From: Rhizobium johnstonii 3841 | Lineage (GTDB): Bacteria; Pseudomonadota; Alphaproteobacteria; Rhizobiales; Rhizobiaceae | Reading direction: 5' to 3' | NCBI RefSeq assembly: GCF_000009265.1 | Contig: NC_008380.1 | Span: forward strand, 1,431,501-1,495,500 | DNA: 64,000 bases | Part shown: positions 1 to 10,104 of the stretch, piece by piece | Numbering within the stretch: the first letter of the stretch is position 1 | How the letters are laid out: every line of letters begins with the position of its first letter | Notes under the pieces: model-generated | What the model was told of the DNA's origin: nothing | The model's input: only the letters and a program-made list of their open reading frames with translations | The model's database searches: none | Made by a program: the position numbers and the translations under genes

Positions 1-1
1 G

Positions 2-268
2 CCGGCCAATATGGTCGAGGACGTCATGAAGGACAGCCGCGAGCAACTGCAAGCACTGCTCGCCGCAGCCGGTGTTGCGGCAACTGTCGAGATCGGCAAC
101 GGCCCGCCTGCCAAAGCGATCATCTCCGCCGCCGAAAGCCACGGCGCCGACCTGATTATCGTCGCCTCGCACGTTCCCGACTTTTCCAACTACTTCATCG
201 GCGCCACCGCCGATCGGGTCGTGCGCCATGCCAAATGCTCGGTGCTGGTTGACCGTCAGAAGGTTTGA
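2..268 (+). CDS. Universal stress protein (UspA family), 3' part only
   Basis: The reading frame is open from the first bases, so the gene begins before the window and only about the last 88 residues are seen. The C-terminal half of a Usp fold is visible: a helix (EDVMKDSREQLQALLAAAG), a strand with VEIGNGPPAKAI, then the run HGADLIIVASHVPDFSNYFI followed by G-ATADRVVRHAKCSVLVDR. In UspA proteins the G-x(2)-G-x(9)-G-S/T type loop binds ATP; here the loop is GATADRVVRHAKCSVLV, as in the ATP-binding class. These proteins are cytoplasmic and support survival under stress. An internal ATG at 11 exists but is unlikely to be the real start. Family assignment is firm, specific role unknown. Confidence 0.85.
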   Translation, partial: PANMVEDVMKDSREQLQALLAAAGVAATVEIGNGPPAKAIISAAESHGADLIIVASHVPDFSNYFIGATADRVVRHAKCSVLVDRQKV

Positions 269-381
269 CTTTTCACCCTGCTGCCTGTCACGAAGATTTA
301 CCGCCCGTGCGCTTTGCCACAGTTGCACGCCCGTCCGTTCGATGCGACGATTGCAATCGGGTATGAAACGGATTGGCGTGC

Positions 382-1050
382 ATGGGCGAGTTCAACGGCA
401 TTCGCTGGGCTTATGATAGATATGAATTGATCGCCGACGGTATCGTCCATGGCGTCGGTCTCGTGCTGGCGCTGATCGGGGCCACCGCGCTGATCTTCTA
501 CGCCACGGTCTGGAGTTCCTATGGCGCGCTCGCCGCCGCCTGGATCTATGGCGTCGGGCTGGTGCTGACGCTTGCCATTTCCTTTTCCTACAACGCCTGG
601 CCGGTCTCGCGCACGAAATGGTATCTGCGCCGCTTCGATCATTCGGCGATCTTCCTCTTGATCGCTGCCACCTATACGCCCTTCCTCGAACGTGGCGCCG
701 ACGATCCGCTGCTCTTGTTCATGCTGGTCGCGATCTGGCTGTTTGCCGCCGTCGGCATTGTCCTGAAATGCGCCTTTCCCGGGCGTTTCGACCGTCTTGC
801 CATCCTGCTTTATCTCGCCATGGGCTGGAGCGGCGTGCTCGTGGCCGAGCCCGTCGCATCGCGCATTCCCGCCGCCTCGATGCTGCTGATCGTCATCGGC
901 GGCGTCATCTATTCGCTCGGCGTCATCTTCCATGTCTGGGAGAAGCTGCGCTTCCAGAACGCCATCTGGCACGGTTTCGTCGTCACTGCCGCGGCGGTGC
1001 ATTATTCGGCCGTCTTCACCTGTTTCAGCCTGTCGGCGCCGGGCCTCTGA
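382..1050 (+). CDS. Hemolysin III / PAQR family integral membrane protein
   Basis: About 222 residues with seven hydrophobic segments, the usual size for the bacterial Hly-III (YqfA/YplQ) group. Conserved polar positions of the family are present: the N-terminal ELIADGIVHGVG helix with a histidine, FDHSAIFLLIAATYTPF in the middle, and two histidines near the C-terminus (IFHVWEKL and AIWHGF..AAVHYSAV), which in PAQR proteins form a metal site. The frame also opens at a TTG at 373; ATG 382 is preferred because it places the first residues (MGEFNGIRWAYDRYEL) like homologues. Despite the name, most members are not proven haemolysins. No clear Shine-Dalgarno sequence is seen. Confidence 0.85.
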   Translation: MGEFNGIRWAYDRYELIADGIVHGVGLVLALIGATALIFYATVWSSYGALAAAWIYGVGLVLTLAISFSYNAWPVSRTKWYLRRFDHSAIFLLIAATYTPFLERGADDPLLLFMLVAIWLFAAVGIVLKCAFPGRFDRLAILLYLAMGWSGVLVAEPVASRIPAASMLLIVIGGVIYSLGVIFHVWEKLRFQNAIWHGFVVTAAAVHYSAVFTCFSLSAPGL

Positions 1051-1152
1051 ACGACTGATGTGCCCGAAGCCGTTGCTATTGCGCATCCGCCGTTTACATC
1101 TTTGCAGGCGGGGCGTATGCCCGCCTTCGCAAACAATATGAACCTGAGCATC

Positions 1153-1668
1153 ATGACAGACGCTGTCCTCCTCCGCGACGCCACCGAAGCCGATCTTTCC
1201 GCCATCCGCGATATCTATAATCACGCCGTCGAGCACACGACGGCGATCTGGAACGATACGCTGGTCGATCTCGAAAATCGGCTGGAATGGTTCAGGGCGC
1301 GCAAGGCGCGCGGCTTTCCCGTCATCGTCGCCGAAATGTCGGGCAAGGTCGCAGGCTATGCCTCCTATGGCGACTGGCGGCCTTTCGACGGCTACCGCCA
1401 CACGGTCGAGCATTCCGTCTATGTCGACAAGGATTGCCGGGGTGCAGGCATCGGCGAGCGGCTGATGCGGGAACTGATCGCGCGTGCTGCGGCCGGCAAT
1501 ATCCATGTGATGATTGCCGGCATCGAGGCGGAGAACACCGCCTCGATCAGGCTGCACGAAAAGCTCGGCTTCCGCCTCGCCGGCAGATTCTCCGAGGTCG
1601 GCACCAAGTTCGGCCGCTGGCTGGACCTCACCTGCATGGAGTTAAGCCTGCCAGGCACGGCGAATTGA
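1153..1668 (+). CDS. GNAT N-acetyltransferase, phosphinothricin acetyltransferase-like
   Basis: A single GNAT domain fills the 171-residue protein. It begins with LRDATEADLSAIRDIYNHAV, typical of the Pat/Bar/YncA group, and has the acetyl-CoA binding loop DCRGAGIGERLM (Q/R-x-x-G-x-G/A pattern) near residue 95-105, then NTASIRLHEKLGFRLAGRF near the C-terminus. Such enzymes transfer acetyl from acetyl-CoA to small amine substrates, for example methionine sulfoximine or phosphinothricin analogues. Upstream in-frame starts at 1060 and 1138 exist; ATG 1153 is chosen because the domain begins right there. The true substrate cannot be read from sequence. Confidence 0.85.
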   Translation: MTDAVLLRDATEADLSAIRDIYNHAVEHTTAIWNDTLVDLENRLEWFRARKARGFPVIVAEMSGKVAGYASYGDWRPFDGYRHTVEHSVYVDKDCRGAGIGERLMRELIARAAAGNIHVMIAGIEAENTASIRLHEKLGFRLAGRFSEVGTKFGRWLDLTCMELSLPGTAN

Positions 1669-1681
1669 TCCACCCGCCCGG

Positions 1682-1727
1682 CAAGGCGGATTAACCGCCT
1701 GCTAGGCAAGGTGGATACCACCTGCCA
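1682..1727. repeat. Two tandem, similar short hairpins downstream of the acetyltransferase
   Basis: Two consecutive near-copies of a roughly 25-base unit form perfect 6-bp stems: aggcgg/ccgcct at 1684-1700 and aggtgg/ccacct at 1709-1723. The second stem carries compensating changes (c to t in one arm, g to a in the other), so base pairing is kept while sequence differs. There is no T-run, so this is not a classical terminator; it may stabilise the mRNA end. Confidence 0.5.
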
Positions 1728-1849
1728 GGAAAAGCCGGACCGCAATCCATTGTGAAGGGCGCGCGCCATCTTTTTATTGTAGTCTGAGCTGTGTAAGAAA
1801 TTGGAAGGCTGCTTCGCGAAAGGCAGCCTGAAAGCGTCATGCAAGCGTC

Positions 1850-2569
1850 ATGGGGGTGAATAGTTCAATGGCAATGCACGGATCGTCGCTCGGTCTCCTT
1901 GCCCTCGTCCTTTTGGCATTTCCGCCGGTTGCCGCACGAGCCGCCGATTGCGGCAGCCTGGCCTCGCCGAAGCTCGACTGGCAGGATTGCACCAAGAAGA
2001 ACCTGATGCTGCAGGGCAGTGACCTCGAAGGCGCCAATCTCGTCGGCACCGATTTCTCGCTGACCGATCTTGCTGGTGCCAACGTCAAATCCGCCAATCT
2101 GGAGAAAGCGACGCTGGTGCGCGCCTCACTGGAGGGCGCACACGCCGAAGGCGCCAACTTCGCCAAGATCGAGGCCTATCGCTCCAACTTCGCCAATATC
2201 ATCGCCGAAGGCGCGTCCTTTGCCGGCGCCGAGTTGCAGCGTGCCAATTTTGCCGGTGCCCGGCTTGCCGGCGCGAGCTTCGAAAAGGCCGAGCTCGGCC
2301 GCGCCGATTTTGACAAAGCGGTGCTGACGGCGGCGAAATTCTCTTTCGCCAATCTCTCCCGAGCCGACCTCTCCGGCGCCACTTTCGAAACAACGCCGAT
2401 GTTCGACCGCGCCTTCATGTTCCTGACCCGGATCGAAGGCCTCGACCTCTCGGCCGCAACCGGGCTCGAACAGGCGCAGATCGACCTGGCTTGCGGCGAT
2501 GCCTCGACCAAGCTGCCGGCCGGCCTCTCGGCACCGACAACCTGGCCCTGTCCTGCTGAGCACCAGTGA
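1850..2569 (+). CDS. Secreted pentapeptide-repeat protein
   Basis: 239 residues from ATG 1850, or 233 from ATG 1868. An N-terminal signal peptide (GLLALVLLAFPPVAARA) precedes CGSLASPKLDWQDC. From about residue 60 to 185 almost every fifth residue is Leu/Phe preceded by Ala and followed by small/polar residues (for example LEGANLVGTDFSLTDLAGAN), the A(N/D)LXX pattern that folds into a right-handed quadrilateral beta helix. The tail holds two more cysteines (IDLACGD and WPCPAEHQ), so disulfides in the periplasm are plausible. Cytoplasmic members such as MfpA mimic DNA; this exported one probably has a structural or binding role, unknown in detail. Confidence 0.85.
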   Translation: MGVNSSMAMHGSSLGLLALVLLAFPPVAARAADCGSLASPKLDWQDCTKKNLMLQGSDLEGANLVGTDFSLTDLAGANVKSANLEKATLVRASLEGAHAEGANFAKIEAYRSNFANIIAEGASFAGAELQRANFAGARLAGASFEKAELGRADFDKAVLTAAKFSFANLSRADLSGATFETTPMFDRAFMFLTRIEGLDLSAATGLEQAQIDLACGDASTKLPAGLSAPTTWPCPAEHQ

Positions 2570-2671
2570 TCGGCGGGCTCGGCGTATCGTCGAGTAGCAC
2601 TGCCGATCAAGACGGGGAGAGACAGCGACCGATGGCACCGGTTAAGCCGCCTGTCGATTGCTGCGCAGGGC

Positions 2672-3085
<414 letters not shown>

Positions 3086-3274
3086 GAGGGTGCTCCTTTC
3101 GCCGAGGGGCGGGTTCCGTTTCGCGAGAAAATGTGGTGCGCCGCGTTCACTTCATCAAGTCTGCCGCGGCGCGCATGAGATCGACGGCATACCCAATTGG
3201 GGGAAGAGGCTTGCTTTTACATCCGTTAGGGGTTTTCTGTTAGGGTTAATGTTGCGTGCATTGGAGAATCACTG

Positions 3275-3490
3275 GTGTTTGAAACAGCAATCGTCCTGCT
3301 CTACGGCCTTGTGGCCGTGGCCGCCATGGCGGTCACGCTGTTGGAAGGCTGGGCCAACCATGACGGCTTGACGCTTCATCGTCTCGCCGGGCTCCTCGCT
3401 TGCCTGCTCTGGCCGTTGACGCTTCTGGTCTTCATCCTTCACGGTTGCATCGCCCGGCTGCTGACGCGCCTTTCCAGATCGACAGCCTGA
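3275..3490 (+). CDS. Small two-helix membrane protein, unknown function
   Basis: 71 residues from a GTG codon. Two hydrophobic segments are clear: IVLLYGLVAVAAMAVTLLEG at residues 5-24 and LAGLLACLLWPLTLLVFILH at about 37-57, joined by a short polar loop (WANHDGLTLHR). No recognised family. A rho-independent terminator follows about 75 bases downstream, which supports it being a separate transcription unit ahead of the mrp operon. Confidence 0.6.
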   Translation: MFETAIVLLYGLVAVAAMAVTLLEGWANHDGLTLHRLAGLLACLLWPLTLLVFILHGCIARLLTRLSRSTA

Positions 3491-3565
3491 TCGGCTTCGA
3501 ACATCGCCTGCTTCGCCGGACCGGCCGAAATCGCTTGAGACACTCCCCCGTTTCGCCTAAGTCAG

Positions 3566-3594
3566 AAGACAGGCCGGTTTTCGCCGGCTTTTTG
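3566..3594 (+). terminator. Rho-independent terminator after the small membrane protein gene
   Basis: Stem gccgg/ccggc with a ttttcg loop (3573-3588), extended outward by a partly paired agac/gtct, followed directly by five T residues (3589-3593). Lies between the 3490 stop and the mrpA start at 3721, so it separates the two units. Confidence 0.75.
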
Positions 3595-3720
3595 TCTGTT
3601 GCCTTTCCGGTGTCGCGGGTCTTTTCAGACGCAAGGGATGCCGTACCGCTTTGAATTGCTGCATAATTTCGTTCCTTGAATCGATTCCGGTTTAAGGAGT
3701 TATCCAGTAGAGGAGAAGAC

Positions 3721-6078
3721 ATGGCCGATGTCACGGCTCTGACATTTCTGGCCCTGTGTCTTCCGCTCGCCGGCGCTCTTGCTGCTCCCTTCGTCATCCG
3801 CATCTTCGGCGCAAACGGCGCCTGGCTCCTGGCGATCGCTCCCTTGCTCGCCTTCCTGCATTTCCTGCGGTTCATTCCTCAGATCGCGCGCGGTGAGGTC
3901 GTCACCGGCGGCTATTCCTGGGTGCCGAGCTATCATCTCTCTTTCTCCTGGTTCCTCGATGGCCTGTCTCTGGCTTTCGCGTTGCTGATCACCGGCATCG
4001 GCACGCTGATCGTGCTTTATGCCGGCGGCTATCTCAAAGGACACAAGGATCAGGGCCGCTTCTTCTCTTTCATCTTCCTCTTCATGGGCGCGATGCTCGG
4101 CGTCGTCGTTTCCGACAGTTTCCTGATGCTCTTCGTCTTCTGGGAACTGACGTCGATCACCTCCTTCCTGCTGATCGGCTTCGATCACGAGCGTGAGGCG
4201 GCTCGCCGCGCCGCCCTGCAGGCGCTTGTTGTGACCGGCGGGGGAGGGCTCTGCCTGTTGGCCGGCCTGCTGCTGCTCTGGAACATCTCTGGCGTCACCG
4301 AGATGTCGCGGCTCATGGGAACGGGCGATGTCGTGCGCGAAAGCCCGCTCTATCTGGCTGCCCTCATCCTGGTCCTGGGCGGCGCCTTCACCAAGTCGGC
4401 GCAGTTCCCCTTTCATTTCTGGCTGCCGAATGCCATGGAAGCGCCGACGCCGGTTTCGGCCTATCTGCATTCGGCGACGATGGTGAAGGCAGGCGTCTAT
4501 CTGCTGATGCGGCTCAATCCCGTCATGGGGGCAACCTCTGCCTGGGAAATCCTTCTGCCCTTCTTTGGCGGGCTGACGCTGGTGGTCGGCACCGCGCTTG
4601 CGATCCGCCAGACCGACCTGAAGCTCAAGCTCGCCTATACCACCGTCTCCTCGCTCGGCCTGCTCGTCATGCTGATCGGCTTCGGCTCGGACCATGCGGT
4701 CGAGGCGGCAGCACTCTATCTGGTGGCGCATTCCCTCTTCAAGGGCGCTCTCTTCATGGTCGCCGGCATCATCGATCACGAGACCGGCACGCGCGATATC
4801 ACCAGGCTCAGTGGCCTTAGGCGGGCGATGCCGCTCACCTGGATGATCGCGCTTGCGGCGGCCTTCTCGATGGCCGGCCTGCCGCCCTTCTTCGGCTTCC
4901 TCGCCAAGGAGGAAATCTATACCGCGCTCGCCAGTGGCGATGTCCGCGCACTCACTTTCACCGCCATAACCGTCTTCGGCAATGCGCTGATGTTTGCCGT
5001 CGCCTTCGCCGTGGCGCTGAAACCCTTCCTCGGCCAACCGGTGGAGACGCCGAAACCGCCGCACGAAGCGCCCGTCCTGCTTTGGCTCGGCCCGGCCGTT
5101 CTCGCCGTCCTTGGCCTGCTCGCCGCGATCTTCTCGACCTTCACCCATGCCGTCCTGTCCTCGCCGATCGCATCCGCCATCCGCCAGACACCCGTTGAAA
5201 TCGACATTTCGCTGACGCCGCATGTCGGCCTGCCCTTGGCGCTCTCCGCCCTGACCGTGCTGCTCGGTATCGGCGTCTACTGGCAGCTCGCGCGCGCCCG
5301 TTTCCTGATGGCCGTCTTCCTGCGCGCGGCAGGCCCCGGGCCGGACCATGGCTTTGATGTCGCTATATCGGGCCTTGTCCGCTTTTCCGGCCGGGTCATG
5401 CGTGTGCTCCAGCCGGGGCGGCTGGAGATCTACGTCACCTGCACCTTCCTCTGCGTTGCCGCCATCCTCATCGTCCCGCTCGTCGTCTATGGCGAGCTGC
5501 CGCGTCTGCCGGCCTGGCCGACCGATGTCAGGCTGCATGAATGGGCGGTCTTCCTGATCGCCGCCTTCGGCCTGGCCGCCGTGCTCATTGCCCGCGACCG
5601 GCTGACGGCGATCGTTTCGCTCGGCATCCAGGGTTTCGCCGTCGCCATCATCTTCCTGCTGTTCGGCGCGCCGGATCTGTCGTTTACCCAGTTCATGGTC
5701 GAAACCCTTTCGGTGGTGATTCTTGCCCTGGTCATGACCAGGCTTCGTCTCTCGCCCGACGATCAGCGGCCGCTCGGCCGCAAGCTCTTCGACGGCGCGC
5801 TGGCGCTTGCCTGCGGCCTCGGCTTCACGCTTCTCCTGATGCGGGCAACCGAGGCACCGTTCAACGACGCGCTGACGGCTTTCTTCAACACCTATTCCAA
5901 ATCGATCGCCCACGGCGCCAATGTCGTCAACGTCATCATCGTCGATTTCCGCGGCACCGACACGCTTGGCGAAATCGCCGTCGTCGCGGTCACCGGCCTT
6001 GCCATCCTGGCGCTGATCCGCATCCGCGCCGGCAGCGAGCGCAAGCTTGCCACCAACGATCCCGCGGCGGAGGGTTGA
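3721..6078 (+). CDS. mrpA: Na+/H+ (K+/H+) antiporter subunit A, MrpA/PhaA
   Basis: 785 residues, the usual length for MrpA. Start ATG 3721 is preceded by gaggag at good spacing; an upstream in-frame TTG at 3676 is rejected. The N-terminal two thirds is an NADH-quinone oxidoreductase ND5-like proton-translocating domain: [14 protein letters not shown], then [20 protein letters not shown] with the conserved lysine, and [13 protein letters not shown]. The C-terminal part carries the MbhD/E-like helices ([20 protein letters not shown]). It is the largest subunit of the seven-part Mrp complex that exchanges external protons for internal Na+ or K+. First gene of the operon; MrpB is encoded separately, as in group 1 Mrp systems. 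Confidence 0.95.
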   Translation: MADVTALTFLALCLPLAGALAAPFVIRIFGANGAWLLAIAPLLAFLHFLRFIPQIARGEVVTGGYSWVPSYHLSFSWFLDGLSLAFALLITGIGTLIVLYAGGYLKGHKDQGRFFSFIFLFMGAMLGVVVSDSFLMLFVFWELTSITSFLLIGFDHEREAARRAALQALVVTGGGGLCLLAGLLLLWNISGVTEMSRLMGTGDVVRESPLYLAALILVLGGAFTKSAQFPFHFWLPNAMEAPTPVSAYLHSATMVKAGVYLLMRLNPVMGATSAWEILLPFFGGLTLVVGTALAIRQTDLKLKLAYTTVSSLGLLVMLIGFGSDHAVEAAALYLVAHSLFKGALFMVAGIIDHETGTRDITRLSGLRRAMPLTWMIALAAAFSMAGLPPFFGFLAKEEIYTALASGDVRALTFTAITVFGNALMFAVAFAVALKPFLGQPVETPKPPHEAPVLLWLGPAVLAVLGLLAAIFSTFTHAVLSSPIASAIRQTPVEIDISLTPHVGLPLALSALTVLLGIGVYWQLARARFLMAVFLRAAGPGPDHGFDVAISGLVRFSGRVMRVLQPGRLEIYVTCTFLCVAAILIVPLVVYGELPRLPAWPTDVRLHEWAVFLIAAFGLAAVLIARDRLTAIVSLGIQGFAVAIIFLLFGAPDLSFTQFMVETLSVVILALVMTRLRLSPDDQRPLGRKLFDGALALACGLGFTLLLMRATEAPFNDALTAFFNTYSKSIAHGANVVNVIIVDFRGTDTLGEIAVVAVTGLAILALIRIRAGSERKLATNDPAAEG

Positions 6079-6082
6079 GCGC

Positions 6083-6502
6083 GTGAACACCCTCATCTTC
6101 CGCACCGCCGCCCCGTTTCTCACCGCGCTGATGCTGCTTTTTTCCGTCTTCGTGCTGCTGCGCGGCCATAACGAGCCGGGCGGCGGCTTCATCGGCGGGC
6201 TGATCGCTGCCTCGGGACTGGCGATCTACGGCATTGCCCGCGGCGTTGGCGCCGTTCGCCGGGCGCTGTTTTTCCATCCGCTGTCGATTGCCGGCTTCGG
6301 CTTGTTTCTGTCGACCGTGGCCGGTCTTCTCTCCATCCTGTTTGCCGTTCCCTTCATGACCGGCCTCTGGATCTATCCGACGCTTTTCGGCGCCGAGGTG
6401 CCGCTGTCCAGCGTCATGCTCTTCGATGTCGGCGTCTATCTCGTCGTGCTCGGCGCCATCACCTCGATCGCACTGGCGCTCGAGGAAAAGGAGGTGGAAT
6501 GA
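6083..6502 (+). CDS. mrpB: Mrp antiporter subunit B
   Basis: 139 residues from GTG 6083, four bases after the mrpA stop. Four hydrophobic helices and the MnhB signature [17 protein letters not shown] near residue 25-42, with [20 protein letters not shown] later on. Its stop overlaps the mrpC start, so the two are translationally coupled. A longer frame opens at 6047 inside mrpA, but GTG 6083 starts the family-like sequence [11 protein letters not shown]. Confidence 0.93.
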   Translation: MNTLIFRTAAPFLTALMLLFSVFVLLRGHNEPGGGFIGGLIAASGLAIYGIARGVGAVRRALFFHPLSIAGFGLFLSTVAGLLSILFAVPFMTGLWIYPTLFGAEVPLSSVMLFDVGVYLVVLGAITSIALALEEKEVE

Positions 6503-6879
6503 TGGAGCCGCTTCTCGCGATCCTCGTCGGCCTGTTCTTTGCCGCCGCCATCTATCTGATGCTGTCGAAATTCTCGATCCGCATCATGCTCGGCATCGCC
6601 ATCCTCGGCAACGCCGTCAATCTGCTGCTCTTTACCGGCGGCCGGCTGACGCGCGAGGTGCCGCCGATCATCCCGGTGGGCCTCGACAGCTTGCCCGCAG
6701 GCACGGCCAACCCGCTGCCGCAGGCCCTCATCCTGACGGCGATCGTCATCTCCTTCTCCTTCCTCGCCTTCCTGCTGGTGCTGACCTACCGCGCCTATCA
6801 GGACCTCGGCACCGACAACACCAGCGACATGCGCGCCGCCGAGCCCGACGACCGGCCGCTGCCGCCATTGGGGTATTGA
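6499..6879 (+). CDS. mrpC: Mrp antiporter subunit C (NuoK-like)
   Basis: 126 residues (two ATG codons in a row, 6499 and 6502). Three transmembrane helices with the NuoK-like motif [14 protein letters not shown] and, further on, [20 protein letters not shown], which carries the conserved acid/polar face of the family. The first ATG overlaps the mrpB stop by four bases. Part of the membrane arm of the antiporter beside MrpA and MrpD. Confidence 0.95.
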   Translation: MMEPLLAILVGLFFAAAIYLMLSKFSIRIMLGIAILGNAVNLLLFTGGRLTREVPPIIPVGLDSLPAGTANPLPQALILTAIVISFSFLAFLLVLTYRAYQDLGTDNTSDMRAAEPDDRPLPPLGY

Positions 6880-6946
6880 GCCGGATGGTTGTGCGGATGC
6901 TCACCCCAAGACAAGCCCTCTCTTGCAATTGCGGAGGCGCCATCTG

Positions 6947-8515
6947 ATGGCCGCCCCCACCTCCACCGTCGATCTCTCCACCGCCCTGATCAACGCTCCG
7001 GTGCCGATCGGTCACTGGCTCGCCATCCTGCCGGTCGCCCATTGCATCACGCTCGGCGCCGTCCTGCTGATGCTGCGCGCCTATCCCCGTCTGCAGGCCT
7101 GGCTTGCCATCCCTGGCCTTGCGGCGCTGGCGCTGATCGATGCGGCGCTGCTCGCCAAGGTCGCGGCCGACGGGCCGCTGACCATGGTCATGGGCCGCTG
7201 GCTGCCGCCCTTTGGCATCGCCTTCACCGTCGATCTCTTCGGTGCGCTGATGGCCTTCACCGCGGCCGTTGCCGCGCTCGCCGGCGGTATCTATGCGCTG
7301 GCCGATATCGGCGAAAGCGGCCGGCGATACGGCTTCTTCCCGCTGCTGATGCTGCTGATGGCCGGCGTCACCGGCGCTTTTCTGACCGGCGATATCTTCA
7401 ATCTCTATGTCTGGTTCGAGGTGCTGTTGATCTCCTCGTTCGGGCTGATCATCCTTGGTTCCGAACGTGAGCAGATCGACGGCGCACTGAAATATGCGGT
7501 GCTCAATCTGATCGCCACGACCCTGTTCCTGGTCGGCGTCGGCATTCTCTATGCCGCCTTCGGCACGCTCAGTATGGCCGATATCGCTGCAAAAGCTGGG
7601 GATTTGCGCGGCACAGCGCCGCTGATGACGCTGGCAAGCCTCTTCCTGCTTGCCTTCGGCATGAAGGCGGCAGCCTTCCCGGTCAATTTCTGGCTGCCCG
7701 CCGCCTACCATACGCCGCGCATCGTGGTCTCGGCACTGTTTGCCGGCCTGCTCACCAAGGTCGGCATATACGCGCTGATCCGGGTGATGGTAATGCTGTT
7801 GCCGATGGAGCGCCAGGAATTGAGCCCGGTGATCGCGCTCGCCGCCGCCGCGACCATTGTCGTCGGCGCTCTCGGCGCGCTTGCCGAAAACGATATCCGC
7901 AGGCTGTTCGGCTATGTCGTCATATCGGGCATCGGCAACATGCTTGCCGGCGTCGCCCTCGGCGGCCTTGGCGGCATCAGCGGCGCTGTCTTCTATGCGC
8001 TCCATTCCATGGTGCTGATGACGGCGCTTTATCTTGCCGCCGGCGAGATCGCCCGGCGCGGCGGCGGCTTTTCGCTGTCGGCCCTCGGCGGGCTCTACAG
8101 GCAAAGCGGCGGCTTCACCGCGCTCTCCCTCGTGCTCTTCCTTGCCGCCTGTGGCTTGCCGCCCTTTTCCGGCTTCTGGCCGAAAGTCATTCTCGTCAAG
8201 GCCTCGCTCGATCTCGGCGCCTGGTGGCTGGCGGCCTCGATCCTCCTCGGCGGTTTTCTGACGACGATCGCCTTCGGCCGTCTCTTCCTGTTCGCCTATT
8301 GGCGCCCGGCGCCGATAGCCCCGACGCCGATAACCCTGAGACCGCCCGGGGTCAGGTGGCGCACGGGCCTGCCGCTCGCGGCGCTGACAGCGCTGGTCGT
8401 TGGCTTCGGCATCCTGCCGGAACAGTTGCTGGCGCTGTCGCAATCGGCCGCTGCCGGCCTGGCCGATCCCCAGGCCTATCTTCGTTCGGTCTTCCCGGAA
8501 GGGCGCGCGCCGTGA
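6947..8515 (+). CDS. mrpD: Mrp antiporter subunit D (NuoM/N-like)
   Basis: 522 residues. ATG 6947 has GGAGG at 6933-6937, nine bases upstream; an earlier in-frame TTG at 6923 is rejected. It is a proton-translocating ND2/ND4-like subunit with about 14 helices: [31 protein letters not shown] with [19 protein letters not shown] (conserved lysine), and [20 protein letters not shown]. It works with MrpA as a second putative ion channel. The 67-base gap before it is the largest in the operon; its stop overlaps mrpE. Confidence 0.95.
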   Translation: MAAPTSTVDLSTALINAPVPIGHWLAILPVAHCITLGAVLLMLRAYPRLQAWLAIPGLAALALIDAALLAKVAADGPLTMVMGRWLPPFGIAFTVDLFGALMAFTAAVAALAGGIYALADIGESGRRYGFFPLLMLLMAGVTGAFLTGDIFNLYVWFEVLLISSFGLIILGSEREQIDGALKYAVLNLIATTLFLVGVGILYAAFGTLSMADIAAKAGDLRGTAPLMTLASLFLLAFGMKAAAFPVNFWLPAAYHTPRIVVSALFAGLLTKVGIYALIRVMVMLLPMERQELSPVIALAAAATIVVGALGALAENDIRRLFGYVVISGIGNMLAGVALGGLGGISGAVFYALHSMVLMTALYLAAGEIARRGGGFSLSALGGLYRQSGGFTALSLVLFLAACGLPPFSGFWPKVILVKASLDLGAWWLAASILLGGFLTTIAFGRLFLFAYWRPAPIAPTPITLRPPGVRWRTGLPLAALTALVVGFGILPEQLLALSQSAAAGLADPQAYLRSVFPEGRAP

Positions 8516-8985
8516 TCTTCTTCCTCTTCAACCTGCTGCTTGCCATTGCCTGGGTCACTGTCACTGGCAGCGCCTCGCTGCACAATCTCGTGCTCGGCTT
8601 GCTGCTCGGGGCCTTGGCGCTGGTCATCATCCGCGAATCCTTCGGCGGCAAGGCGCATATCCCCCGCGTCCTCCCGGTGCTCTCGCTAGCCGCTCTGTTC
8701 CTGAAGGAATTGTCGCTGTCGGCCTGGAAGGTCACGGTCACCGTCCTCTCGCCCGACATGAAGCTGAAGCCCGGCATCTTCGCCTTCCCGCTTACGGTGA
8801 CGAGCGATTTCCAAATCACTTTGCTCGCAAACCTCATCACGTTGACACCCGGCACGCTTTCGGTCGACGTCTCCGCAGATCGCCGCACGCTCTATGTGCA
8901 CACGCTCGATTGTTCCGATCCCGAGACGACCAAGCGCGATATCGCCAACGGTTTCGAACGCAAGATCATGGAGGCCTTCCGGTGA
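8512..8985 (+). CDS. mrpE: Mrp antiporter subunit E
   Basis: 157 residues from GTG 8512, which overlaps the mrpD stop by four bases. Two N-terminal hydrophobic helices ([17 protein letters not shown] and [16 protein letters not shown]), then the typical MrpE part [20 protein letters not shown] and a soluble C-terminal domain with [14 protein letters not shown]. The subunit is needed for antiporter assembly in characterised systems. Confidence 0.93.
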   Translation: MIFFLFNLLLAIAWVTVTGSASLHNLVLGLLLGALALVIIRESFGGKAHIPRVLPVLSLAALFLKELSLSAWKVTVTVLSPDMKLKPGIFAFPLTVTSDFQITLLANLITLTPGTLSVDVSADRRTLYVHTLDCSDPETTKRDIANGFERKIMEAFR

Positions 8986-9335
8986 TCACACCTGCCGCCA
9001 TCGTCGCTGTCGCATCCTCGGCCGCACTCGTCATCCTCGGCCTGGCGTTGATTCTGACTGTCTGCCGTGTCGTCGCCGGCCCGACATTGCCGGACCGGAT
9101 CCTCGCCCTCGACATGCTGACCGGCATCGCCATCGGCTTCATCGCCGTCATCGCGGTCAAGACCGGCTTTTCGCTCTATATCGATATCGCCATCTCGCTC
9201 GGCCTCGTCGGTTTCCTGGCGACAGTCGCCTTCGCCCGATTCGTGCTGTCGCGCGGCAACATCAAATCGAAGCCGCCCGCCGCTGCGGCAAATGGCAACA
9301 CGCAAAAGCGCCGGGCAGGGGGGAAGAAGCGATGA
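8982..9335 (+). CDS. mrpF: Mrp antiporter subunit F
   Basis: 117 residues from GTG 8982, overlapping the mrpE stop by four bases. Three helices with the MnhF/PhaF signature [20 protein letters not shown] at residues 28-47, followed by a helix rich in small residues. The C-terminal tail after residue 95 is basic and Ala/Lys-rich ([20 protein letters not shown]), longer than in many relatives, and probably disordered in the cytoplasm. Confidence 0.93.
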   Translation: MITPAAIVAVASSAALVILGLALILTVCRVVAGPTLPDRILALDMLTGIAIGFIAVIAVKTGFSLYIDIAISLGLVGFLATVAFARFVLSRGNIKSKPPAAAANGNTQKRRAGGKKR

Positions 9336-9664
9336 TCGATTATATCGTTGCTGCCGTCACCGCCCTGCTTTTGATCGTCGGTGCGCTCTTTGCGCTTGCG
9401 GCGGCGATCGGCCTGGTCCGGCTGCCCGATCTCTATACGCGCATGCATTCGGCCTCGAAGGCGGGGACTGTCGGCTCCGGGCTGTTGCTCCTTGCCGCCG
9501 GCCTCTATTCAGAGGACCCGGCGATTCTCGCTCGCGCCCTTGCCGGTTTCGTCTTCTTCCTGCTGACGGCGCCGGTGTCTGCCCACCTGCTTGCCAGAGC
9601 TGCCCATCGTTCGGGATATGATCTCGGTGCACCCTCGGTCCGTGACGATATCAGGGATCGTTGA
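9332..9664 (+). CDS. mrpG: Mrp antiporter subunit G
   Basis: 110 residues, last gene of the operon. ATG 9332 overlaps the mrpF stop. Three hydrophobic segments and the MnhG/PhaG signature [20 protein letters not shown] at residues 30-49, then [20 protein letters not shown]. With MrpA-F it completes the seven-subunit antiporter, which in rhizobia is linked to K+ or Na+ tolerance and alkaline pH adaptation. No clear rho-independent terminator is seen after the stop. Confidence 0.93.
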   Translation: MIDYIVAAVTALLLIVGALFALAAAIGLVRLPDLYTRMHSASKAGTVGSGLLLLAAGLYSEDPAILARALAGFVFFLLTAPVSAHLLARAAHRSGYDLGAPSVRDDIRDR

Positions 9665-10104
9665 GCCTATGCTGTTCGGCGACTTTACCAGATTTATGCA
9701 AAACTTATGCACAGGAAGCTGTGAGTAAAGCTTGCCGAAGAGCCCCTCAATTCTTCATCTGTCATTTTTTCTCAAGAAAAACGACAAATAATAATTGGCC
9801 TTTCGACCAAACGATGGTATTTGAAAATGCAAGTAGAGTTCTGATTGTGAATTGCAATCGTACTGCTTCCAAGTCCCTCAGTTTTGATTTTTAATGTCTA
9901 AACTGAGGCCATCGCCTGGGGCATGACGTAGTGGTTTCCAGTCAGGCAGTATAAGAACAGGTCACGCTCTTCGGAATCTAGGGGTGGATTTCGCGTTTTT
10001 CGAAACAGAAGGTCGCTTCCTGTGCTTTTGCTGTTCGCTTCTACGAGGCGGGTCTTTGGCGTGTCAGTCAAAGACCGTTTGAGCATGCTAACAGGAGAAA
10101 GAAT
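9665..10104 (+). promoter_or_regulatory. Long AT-richer upstream region of rosR
   Basis: This 440-bp gap has no convincing gene and is clearly more AT-rich than its surroundings, especially 9740-9900. It ends with an ordinary ribosome site (aggaga, about 10 bases before ATG 10105). Known rosR genes of R. leguminosarum and R. etli have unusually long upstream regions with several promoters and inverted repeats bound by RosR itself, so this stretch is probably the autoregulated control region. An antisense frame (9898-10395) covers it but looks like a shadow. Confidence 0.6.

Noticed and set aside
298..1557. Long minus-strand open frame (419 codons) antisense to the hemolysin III and acetyltransferase genes
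   Set aside because: Composition is Arg/Asp/Gly-rich without known motifs; it is the usual shadow frame opposite GC-rich genes with clear domains.
3700..6192. 830-codon minus-strand frame opposite mrpA
   Set aside because: Charged, Gln/Gly/Asp-rich pseudo-protein; mrpA on the plus strand has all expected motifs.
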